From an uncultured Bacteroides sp. (lineage in GTDB: Bacteria > Bacteroidota > Bacteroidia > Bacteroidales > Bacteroidaceae): a stretch of 19,747 nt of DNA. The position numbers and the translations under genes are program-made. The first letter of the stretch is position 1. Every line of letters begins with the position of its first letter. The notes beneath the pieces are model-generated. The model had not been told where the DNA came from. It made no database searches and saw nothing but the letters and a program-made list of their open reading frames with translations. Of the stretch, positions 14,075 to 19,747 are shown piece by piece. The DNA lies in the NCBI GenBank assembly GCA_900546645.1, contig URDR01000058.1, positions 1 through 19,747 of the forward strand, read 5' to 3'.

Positions 14075-15430
14075 TTATTCTTTTACGTCATCGGTCTCAA
14101 TCTTGGGATTGATGGTTACACGCACTTTCAATATACGCCGCTCATCCATTTCAAGCACCTCAAAACTGTAATTCATGAAATCAATCACCTCGTGAAGTGC
14201 GGGAAATTCACCCTTCAATTCAAGCAAGAGTCCAGCCAAGGTATCGGCATCACCGGCAGCCTCATCAAACTCATCTTCATCTACCTTCATGATTTTATAG
14301 AAGTCGGAAAGTAAAGTCTTTGCCTCAAAGATGTACGTCTTTTCGTCTATCTTAGCGTAAGGCAACTCTTCCTCATCGTACTCATCGTTAATCTCACCCA
14401 CGATTTCTTCAATAATGTCTTCCATGGTAACAATGCCCGATGTTCCTCCAAACTCATCAACCACAATAGCGATATGCACCTTATTGGACTGAAAGTCGCG
14501 AAGCAAATCATTGATTTTCTTCGTTTCCGGAACAAAGAATGCCGGACGGATTAGATTCTGCCAACGGAAATTGTCATCTTTATCCAGATAGGGCAGTAAA
14601 TCTTTAATATACAGGATACCTTTAATATTATCACGCGTATCTTCATAAACCGGAATACGTGAGTAAACATTGTCAATCACGCATTTCAATACTTCCGAAA
14701 AATGGTTTTTAATTTCCAAGTCCACCATATCCAAGCGAGAAGTCATCACCTCTTTTGCCGTTTCTTCTCCAAAACGGATAATACCTTCCAGCATATTGCT
14801 CTCTTCGGAGATTTCATTTTTATCGGTCAGTTCAAGAGCCTGCGACAACTCATCCACCGACAGATTACGTGTCTTCTTTTTCTGCGCCAGCTTATTGATA
14901 ATAAAGGTAGAATGCACCAAAACACTCGATATCGGACGAAAGACCGAACGCAAGAACAAAATAACGGGAGCAGCTTTCCGTACAAACTTCAGTGTATGTT
15001 GAGCAGAGTAGATTTTAGGCATAATCTCTCCAAACAGCAACAGCAGAAAAGTCAGCACAACCGTTACCAGCAAAAATTCCAGAATTTCTGCCGAACCAAA
15101 ATCCACCACACATGCAAAAAAATAATTAAGCAGCATGATAATGGTTACATTCACAAAATTATTCGATATAAGAATCGTGGCCAACAGCCGTTCTGAATCA
15201 TCAAGCAACGTCTTGATGATTTTATCAGAGGGATGACTATCCTCCTCTATTTCATTCAAATCACCCGGAGAAAGCGAAAAAAAAGCTATTTCCGAAGCCG
15301 AAACAAAACCTGAAGCATAAAGCAACATAACAGCCAACACCAAGGCTATAATTGCTCCCAACGAAGGAGCTGTCACTACCACGCCACTACATAAATCAGT
15401 CAAATAAGATAAACACGAGTCAGGGTCCAA
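14075..15430 (-). CDS. gldE: GldE, CNNM/CBS/CorC membrane protein
   Basis: A 451-residue protein of the HlyC/CorC family. After a short N-terminus come about four hydrophobic segments within residues 25-190 (DUF21/CNNM domain, including SGFVSASEIAFFSLSPGDL). A CBS pair follows at about 215-345 (IPVYEDTRDNIKGILYIKDL, then IAIVVDEFGGTSGIVTMEDI). The C-terminal CorC/HlyC domain is at about 360-440. Family members are linked to divalent cation handling; the Bacteroidetes form is called gliding motility-associated GldE, although gut Bacteroides do not glide. Its place directly after ssb and mutY matches the arrangement known in this phylum. Confidence 0.9.
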   Translation of the reverse strand: MDPDSCLSYLTDLCSGVVVTAPSLGAIIALVLAVMLLYASGFVSASEIAFFSLSPGDLNEIEEDSHPSDKIIKTLLDDSERLLATILISNNFVNVTIIMLLNYFFACVVDFGSAEILEFLLVTVVLTFLLLLFGEIMPKIYSAQHTLKFVRKAAPVILFLRSVFRPISSVLVHSTFIINKLAQKKKTRNLSVDELSQALELTDKNEISEESNMLEGIIRFGEETAKEVMTSRLDMVDLEIKNHFSEVLKCVIDNVYSRIPVYEDTRDNIKGILYIKDLLPYLDKDDNFRWQNLIRPAFFVPETKKINDLLRDFQSNKVHIAIVVDEFGGTSGIVTMEDIIEEIVGEINDEYDEEELPYAKIDEKTYIFEAKTLLSDFYKIMKVDEDEFDEAAGDADTLAGLLLELKGEFPALHEVIDFMNYSFEVLEMDERRILKVRVTINPKIETDDVKE

Positions 15431-15479
15431 GGAATCAAATTTTAGTTAAACAATATATCTTGCGTCTTCCGCCTTACTT

Positions 15480-15920
15480 TCAGAAAGGCAAATCATCTGA
15501 CGCATTCGTCGTCTGTGTTTGAGAAGCCACCGGTTGCTGAGCTTGTACATGCTGAGCCGGAACCGGAGCCTGTGGTTGAGTGGTATTACGCGGTGTAAGC
15601 ATTTCCATATTATCGCCAAAAATCTCAACTACATACCGTTTGATACCATTTTGGTCATCGTATGAGCGAGTGCGGATTTTTCCTTCGATATAAAGTTTAT
15701 CACCCTTACGCACATATTTCTCTGCCGTTTCTGCCAGACCGCGCCATAGAACAATATTATGCCACTCCGTACGCTCAGGCACTTGCGTACCATTGGCCAA
15801 CGTATATGCACGATCGGTAGTAGCCAACGAAAAAGTTGCTACCGCTACTCCACTATCCAAATATCTCACTTCGGGGTCTTTACCTACGTTACCAATTAAT
15901 TGTACTTTATTTAATGACAT
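15480..15920 (-). CDS. ssb: Single-stranded DNA-binding protein
   Basis: A 146-residue protein with an OB fold in residues 1 to about 110: MSLNKVQLIGNVGKDPEVRY, FSLATTDRAYT, TEWHNIVLWRGLAETAEKY and KLYIEGKIRTRSYDD. A Gln/Pro/Ala/Val-rich linker follows, then the acidic tip DDLPF that recruits replication and repair proteins. It binds ssDNA as a tetramer during replication and repair. It starts 12 nt after mutY and lies 49 nt before gldE, in the same operon. Confidence 0.97.
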   Translation of the reverse strand: MSLNKVQLIGNVGKDPEVRYLDSGVAVATFSLATTDRAYTLANGTQVPERTEWHNIVLWRGLAETAEKYVRKGDKLYIEGKIRTRSYDDQNGIKRYVVEIFGDNMEMLTPRNTTQPQAPVPAQHVQAQQPVASQTQTTNASDDLPF

Positions 15921-15932
15921 ATCCTTTCATTT

Positions 15933-16994
15933 TTAAGAATCAGGTCTCAAAATTAGAGAAAAAAAACGAGATAACAAGCGTGATGTAGGAAAATTGTGCA
16001 ATTCATTCTCTGGAATACAACGATAACCGGATAGTAAACTCTTTTCATCGGCCAATTCTACCACATAGCAATCGGCATAGATAACCTGATGGGAAAGCAC
16101 ATGCTTCACCTGTTTCTTCACCAAAGAAACCTGTTCTATGTCTAACCCCTCAAACAAAGATTTAAATGCTTGTGAAGCAAGTAATTCTTCTTGCAGACAA
16201 GCTGCAGAAGTTTCTATCAAAGGAAATTCATATAAATTTCGCCAAACATCATTGGCTTCTCTCTTTCTTATAAAAGTAAATGACCCAGCACGGACATATA
16301 AATAAATAAAGAAACGATTTCTTGACTTGACCTTATGTTGCTTACGGGGCAGATCGGCTACCTTCCCTTCCCGAAAGGCACAGCAAGTTTCAGCCAACGG
16401 ACAAACTCCGCAAGAGGGAGACTGGGGGACGCATTGCAAAGCTCCGAAATCCATGATAGCCTGATTATAAAGAGCTGGAGAAGATGTATCAAGCATACTT
16501 TGAGCCAAAGCGGCAAAGGTCTTTCTCCCCGCAACCGTATCAACAGGGACATCCACCCCCAAATAGCGCGACAAGACCCTATAAACATTCCCGTCGACCA
16601 CAGCATATGGCATTCCATAAGCAAATGAACAAATGGCAGCAGCCGTATAGTCGCCCACTCCTTTCAACCTGCGAACCGACTCATACGTTTTCGGGAATTC
16701 GCCTCCGGCTATAATCGAACGGGCAGCCTCATGCAAGTTTCTTGCACGAGAATAGTAGCCCAGCCCTTGCCAAAACCTCATCACCTCATCCTCATCCGCC
16801 TCCGCCAACGCCTTCACATCAGGAAAACGCTGAATAAAGCGACAATAATAATCATACCCCTGCACGACGCGAGTCTGCTGCAAGATAATTTCAGATATCC
16901 AAATCCGATACGGATCTTTGGTCTCACGCCAAGGCAGATTCCTCTGATTCACACGATACCAATCTACTAAAACAGTAGCAAATAAACTTCCCAT
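15933..16994 (-). CDS. mutY: A/G-specific adenine glycosylase
   Basis: Removes adenine paired with 8-oxoguanine or G. A 353-residue protein. The catalytic Glu35 lies in WISEIILQQTRV, the helix-hairpin-helix in RRLKGVGDYTAAAICSFA (109-125), and the catalytic Asp134 in VVDGNVYRV. The iron-sulphur ligands follow C-x6-C-x2-C-x5-C at Cys188, 195, 198 and 204. The C-terminal part (about 230-350) is the NUDIX-like 8-oxoG recognition domain. It is the first gene of the mutY-ssb-gldE-PPTase operon. The start is supported by the N-terminal helix before NLPWRETKDPYRIW. Confidence 0.97.
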   Translation of the reverse strand: MGSLFATVLVDWYRVNQRNLPWRETKDPYRIWISEIILQQTRVVQGYDYYCRFIQRFPDVKALAEADEDEVMRFWQGLGYYSRARNLHEAARSIIAGGEFPKTYESVRRLKGVGDYTAAAICSFAYGMPYAVVDGNVYRVLSRYLGVDVPVDTVAGRKTFAALAQSMLDTSSPALYNQAIMDFGALQCVPQSPSCGVCPLAETCCAFREGKVADLPRKQHKVKSRNRFFIYLYVRAGSFTFIRKREANDVWRNLYEFPLIETSAACLQEELLASQAFKSLFEGLDIEQVSLVKKQVKHVLSHQVIYADCYVVELADEKSLLSGYRCIPENELHNFPTSRLLSRFFSLILRPDS

Positions 16995-17330
16995 CCTTCT
17001 TCTATCCTTCGCTCTATATATAAATATGAATACAATCCCAATTTTACAGACTCTTTATCTATCAGCCAACAGGCACTCTGCCTACCGGAAAGCAGTCGGC
17101 CTTTTCCAGAACTCATCCATTCATTCCGGACACCATGTAAGCCGCAAAGCAAACAAATGAGACTTAAGCTAAGACCTTAAGCCAACACTATAAGACAAAA
17201 ATAGCTGTATTTTTCAGACCAATAACGTACTTTCTGAAAAAAATGTTTGAAATATATTTTTCAGAGAGCAAGAAAAGCTATATATTTGCAGTCCAAAAAA
17301 TTAAGATAACGTATAATAATTATTAGCGAA
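16995..17330. promoter_or_regulatory. Divergent promoter region between mutY and the HU gene
   Basis: No gene is supported in these 336 bases. On the minus strand TATTTTTG (17196-17203) is a -7 box candidate for mutY and would leave a leader of about 200 nt. On the + strand TATATTTG (17281-17288) is the -7 box of the HU gene, with TTTTTC 18 nt upstream as a weak -33. Two CTTAAGC copies lie close together near 17163-17182. Confidence 0.5.
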
Positions 17331-17606
17331 ATGACTAAAGCAGATATTGTAAACGAAATTGCTAAAAACACTGGAATCGATAAGCAGACCGTGTTGACAA
17401 CTTTAGAAGCATTCATGGAATCGGTAAAAGATTCACTTTCAAATGATGAAAATGTTTACTTACGCGGATTCGGAAGCTTCATCGTTAAGAAGAGAGCACA
17501 GAAAACTGCACGGAATATTTCTCAGAATACAACAATTATTATTCCGGAACATAACATTCCAGCTTTCAAACCCGCCAAAACGTTTACTCTTTCGGTAAAA
17601 AAATAA
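17331..17606 (+). CDS. HU-family DNA-binding protein
   Basis: A 91-residue nucleoid protein: helical dimerisation part (MTKADIVNEIAKNTGIDKQ), the RGFGSFIVKKRAQKTARN turn and strand at 45-62, and the C-terminal KPAKTFTLSVKK. HU/IHF dimers bend DNA. At the tip of the beta-arm, where HU and IHF usually carry the intercalating proline of R-N-P, this protein has Arg61-Asn62-Ile63 followed by SQNT, so the wedge residue is changed. Expression probably starts from the -7 box at 17281-17288, leaving a leader of about 36 nt. It is followed by the 30-residue basic protein and rng. Confidence 0.92.
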   Translation: MTKADIVNEIAKNTGIDKQTVLTTLEAFMESVKDSLSNDENVYLRGFGSFIVKKRAQKTARNISQNTTIIIPEHNIPAFKPAKTFTLSVKK

Positions 17607-17609
17607 ATT

Positions 17610-17625
17610 AACTTAGTATTAACCC
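17610..17625 (+). repeat. 16-bp element upstream of the small basic ORF (copy 1)
   Basis: AACTTAGTATTAACCC is identical at 17885-17900. This copy starts 3 nt after the HU stop and ends 17 nt before the ATG at 17643. The second copy also ends exactly 17 nt before its start codon (GTG 17918). Confidence 0.8.
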
Positions 17626-17642
17626 TATAATTTTTTAAAGCT

Positions 17643-17735
17643 ATGCCAAGCGGAAAGAAAAGAAAAAGACATAAAATGTCTACTCACAAGCGTAAAAAAA
17701 GACTAAGAAAGAACAGACATAAAAGCAAAAAATAA
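17643..17735 (+). CDS. Very basic 30-residue protein, mS38/AURKAIP1 C-terminal-like (candidate ribosomal protein)
   Basis: ATG 17643 to TAA 17735 gives 30 residues: MPSGKKRKRHKMSTHKRKKR followed by LRKNRHKSKK. Twenty of the 30 are Lys, Arg or His. The K-R-H-K-M-x3-K-R-K-K-R-x-R-K-x-R-H pattern resembles the C-terminal domain of mitochondrial small-subunit protein mS38 (AURKAIP1/COX24, formerly DUF1713); this is recalled, not searched. Such peptides thread into rRNA. The gene sits between the HU gene and rng and shares with rng a 16-bp element at identical spacing, supporting that it is translated. Alternative: another ribosome-associated or nucleic-acid-binding peptide. Confidence 0.75.
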   Translation: MPSGKKRKRHKMSTHKRKKRLRKNRHKSKK

Positions 17736-17758
17736 TTGTTAGTCTGTCCGACTTCAAT

Positions 17759-17812
17759 AAAGAACAAACTTGCAAGGCACATTCTAAAAACAGTCTTTCA
17801 GGTTTGTTCTTT
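17759..17812 (+). terminator. Long-loop stem between the small ORF and rng
   Basis: AAAGAACAAAC (17759-17769) pairs perfectly with GTTTGTTCTTT (17802-17812) over 11 bp around a 32-nt loop. The T-run after it is weak, so it may be a poor terminator, an attenuator or an RNA processing site rather than a full stop. Confidence 0.45.
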
Positions 17813-17884
17813 GTGTATTAGCTCTAAACATGGATTAGCTTAATCTCACCCACAAAAGGAAAGTTAATTGCATGTCGTAATTAC

Positions 17885-17900
17885 AACTTAGTATTAACCC
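17885..17900 (+). repeat. 16-bp element upstream of rng (copy 2)
   Basis: Identical to 17610-17625 and again 17 nt before a start codon, the GTG at 17918. The constant distance argues for a role in translation initiation or for binding of a regulator near the start. Confidence 0.8.
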
Positions 17901-17917
17901 CTTAAACCAAGTAACAA

Positions 17918-19492
17918 GTGACAAGCGAATTAGTAGTAGACGTACAGCCTAAAGAGATTTCTATCGCACTCATGGAAGACAAGAACCTGGTAGAATTTCA
18001 AAAAGAAGAACGAAACATATCGTTCTCCGTCGGAAACATGTACGTGGGCAAAGTCAAAAAACTCATGCCCGGACTGAATGCCTGTTTCGTTGATGTAGGT
18101 TTCGAAAAAGATGCCTTTCTTCACTACTTGGATTTAGGACCTCAATTCTATTCTTACCAAAAGTATCTTAAACAAGTAACCAGCGACCGCAAGAAATTAT
18201 TCCCAATCGCTAAGGCCAACATGCTGCCTGACATAGAGAAAGACGGAACTATTTCAAGCGTTCTCAAGCAAGGACAAGAGGTTATCGTACAGATTGTCAA
18301 AGAGCCTATTTCAACCAAAGGGCCCCGATTAACCTGCGAACTCTCTTTTGCAGGACGTTACTTGGTACTTATCCCCTTTAACGACAAAGTTTCAGTTTCT
18401 CAGAAAATCAAATCGAGCGAGGAACGGGCACGCCTTAAGCAACTATTACAAAGTATCAAGCCTAAAAACTTCGGAGTCATCGTACGTACGGTTGCCGAAG
18501 GAAAACGGGTTGCCGAACTTGACGCTGAACTCAAAGTGCTATTAAAACATTGGGAAGAAACCATCACCAAAGTACAGAAAGCAACTAAATTGCCTTCATT
18601 GGTTTATGAAGAAACAAGCCGTACGGTAGCCATGCTCCGCGATTTGTTCAATCCTTCATACGAAAATATTTATGTAAACGATGAAACCGTTTTCAACGAA
18701 GTAAGAGATTATGTAGCGCTCATAGCTCCTGAACGCGTAGGAATTGTGAAACGCTATACCGGTCAGCTTCCCATCTTTGATAACTTCAGTATCACCAAAC
18801 AAATCAAATCGTCATTCGGAAAGACTGTCTCTTATAAAAGCGGGGCATATCTGATTATAGAACATACAGAAGCCCTCCACGTAGTGGATGTCAACAGCGG
18901 CAACCGTTCAAAAGCTGCCAACGGACAAGAGGCTAACGCTTTAGACGTGAATTTGGGAGCAGCCGATGAGTTGGCACGCCAACTCCGCCTGAGAGATATG
19001 GGAGGAATTATCGTGGTCGACTTTATTGATATGAATCTGGCAGAAAACCGCCAAAAGCTTTATGAACGCATGTGCCAAAACATGCAAAAAGACCGGGCAA
19101 AACATAACATTCTGCCACTCAGCAAGTTCGGACTTATGCAAATTACGCGCCAACGTGTGCGCCCTGCCATGGATGTAGCGACAGATGAAGACTGTCCGGT
19201 TTGCTTCGGTAAAGGAAAAATCAAACCCTCTATCCTGTTTACAGATACTTTAGAAAGTAAAATAGACTACATGGTCAATAAACTGAAAGTGAAGAAGTTC
19301 ACCTTACATATCCACCCTTACGTTGCCGCATACGTCAATCAGGGACTGGTTTCCCTGAAGCGGAAATGGCAAATGAAATATGGTTTCGGCATGAAAATCA
19401 TCCCTAACCAAAACCTGGCCTTCCTGCAATATAAATTCTATGACATGCAAGGCGAAGAAATGGATATGAAAGAAGAGTTTGAAATCAAGTAA
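17918..19492 (+). CDS. rng: Ribonuclease G (RNase E/G family)
   Basis: An endoribonuclease for rRNA maturation and mRNA decay. At 524 residues it is the short RNase G form. An S1-type domain covers about 35-145, with an insertion around 72-112. The catalytic core follows, with Asp324 (VVDVNSGN) and Asp368 (VVDFIDM), corresponding to the two magnesium-binding Asp of E. coli RNase E. The Zn-link CPVCFGKGK (Cys426 and Cys429) and a C-terminal small domain complete it. The start is GTG (T-S-E-L-V-V-D...), supported by the N-terminal homology and the absence of an in-frame ATG nearby. It has a leader of about 180 nt after the small basic ORF. Confidence 0.95.
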   Translation: MTSELVVDVQPKEISIALMEDKNLVEFQKEERNISFSVGNMYVGKVKKLMPGLNACFVDVGFEKDAFLHYLDLGPQFYSYQKYLKQVTSDRKKLFPIAKANMLPDIEKDGTISSVLKQGQEVIVQIVKEPISTKGPRLTCELSFAGRYLVLIPFNDKVSVSQKIKSSEERARLKQLLQSIKPKNFGVIVRTVAEGKRVAELDAELKVLLKHWEETITKVQKATKLPSLVYEETSRTVAMLRDLFNPSYENIYVNDETVFNEVRDYVALIAPERVGIVKRYTGQLPIFDNFSITKQIKSSFGKTVSYKSGAYLIIEHTEALHVVDVNSGNRSKAANGQEANALDVNLGAADELARQLRLRDMGGIIVVDFIDMNLAENRQKLYERMCQNMQKDRAKHNILPLSKFGLMQITRQRVRPAMDVATDEDCPVCFGKGKIKPSILFTDTLESKIDYMVNKLKVKKFTLHIHPYVAAYVNQGLVSLKRKWQMKYGFGMKIIPNQNLAFLQYKFYDMQGEEMDMKEEFEIK

Positions 19493-19522
19493 AAACAAAA
19501 CATACCCCTAACGGTAACTTTT

Positions 19523-19595
19523 AACGCAGAGATGCAAAAACACAACGCATTGTCTTTTCTCTGATAAACGGCTTGTGTTTTTGCGTCTCTGCGTT
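19523..19595. terminator. Long palindrome downstream of rng
   Basis: AACGCAGAGATGC-AAAAACACAA (19523-19545) pairs with 19573-19595 over 23 bp with one G-U pair and a 27-nt loop. It begins 30 nt after the rng stop and may end the transcript or protect its 3' end. The CGCAGAGA-type palindrome is also typical of dispersed intergenic repeats. Confidence 0.6.
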
Positions 19596-19629
19596 TATAA
19601 TATAACTTTTTATATTCCGAAACTTTATT

Positions 19630-19637
19630 TATATTTG
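19630..19637 (+). promoter_or_regulatory. -7 box upstream of a possible leader ORF
   Basis: TATATTTG fits TAnnTTTG and lies 20 nt before the ATG at 19658. Confidence 0.45.
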
Positions 19638-19657
19638 CAGTATTATATTTACACATT

Positions 19658-19696
19658 ATGCAACCAATAACTCATACATTTACTATGGACTGGTAA
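19658..19696 (+). CDS. Possible 12-residue leader peptide
   Basis: ATG to TAA encodes MQPITHTFTMDW. It follows a -7 box by 20 nt, and a second promoter-like sequence lies downstream, so it may be a leader peptide or a chance frame. Support is only positional. No attenuator hairpin is visible before the window ends. Confidence 0.25.
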   Translation: MQPITHTFTMDW

Positions 19697-19712
19697 CCAT
19701 TCTATTCTCCGC

Positions 19713-19744
19713 CTTGACACACATTGCAGCCTAACCTATCTTTG
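19713..19744 (+). promoter_or_regulatory. Bacteroides-type promoter at the right edge
   Basis: CTTG (19713-19716) is followed after 20 nt by TATCTTTG (19737-19744), a good -33/-7 pair reading rightward into a gene outside the window. Confidence 0.55.
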
Positions 19745-19747
19745 CGC

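Noticed and set aside
14702..15196. 164-codon + strand frame
   Set aside because: Antisense to the well-conserved gldE; its composition (Gln/His/Lys rich) is that of a reverse-strand shadow.
16967..17152. 61-codon minus-strand frame upstream of mutY
   Set aside because: It overlaps the mutY start, has low-complexity composition and shows no family features.

Overview
The window reads as a chromosome segment from a Bacteroidaceae bacterium (Bacteroides/Phocaeicola type). The grounds are: -7 boxes of the TAnnTTTG type before several genes, no Shine-Dalgarno dependence, a DUF4270 lipoprotein, a GldE homologue, and a mutY-ssb-gldE-phosphopantetheinyl transferase block. It splits at about 7.2-7.6 kb into an AT-rich accessory island on the left and a conserved housekeeping segment on the right. 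Identifications were made by reading the sequence; no database search was run.

Left island (about 1-7300). After the last codons of a + strand gene and its terminator (102-130), every intact gene points left on the minus strand. These are about ten small or medium genes: mostly membrane proteins of 2-4 helices, one pentapeptide-repeat protein, two soluble proteins (one frameshifted) and remnants of gene tails. None has a recognisable enzymatic domain. Many genes overlap by 11-17 nt, always in the same relative phase. The start module MKLTDK recurs at three junctions, and at two of them the same DNA also encodes the end of the preceding protein. A 28-bp imperfect repeat occurs three times (318-345, 2601-2628, 7234-7261) and separates the genes into two blocks; two copies extend to 54 bp and run into a promoter. 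The layout resembles an array of immunity or orphan-defence genes built by cassette acquisition. That reading is inference, because no toxin gene lies in the window.

Boundary (7157-7649). There is no gene here, but there is a cluster of GTGTAGG palindromes and a 22-bp tandem palindromic repeat.

Right segment. panC-panD (pantothenate synthesis, minus) diverge from a two-gene + unit: a truncated GT5 glycogen/starch-synthase-like protein without its ADP-glucose motif, and a DUF4270 lipoprotein. A bidirectional terminator separates this unit from a convergent ABC-F ATPase with one degenerate ATP site. Then come mutY, ssb, gldE and a 4'-phosphopantetheinyl transferase in one minus-strand operon. 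A divergent promoter region leads to an HU-family protein, a 30-residue very basic protein resembling the mS38/AURKAIP1 C-terminus, and ribonuclease G (rng, GTG start). The last two genes share a 16-bp element placed exactly 17 nt before their start codons. A long hairpin follows rng, and the right edge carries promoters and a possible 12-codon leader peptide for a gene outside the window.
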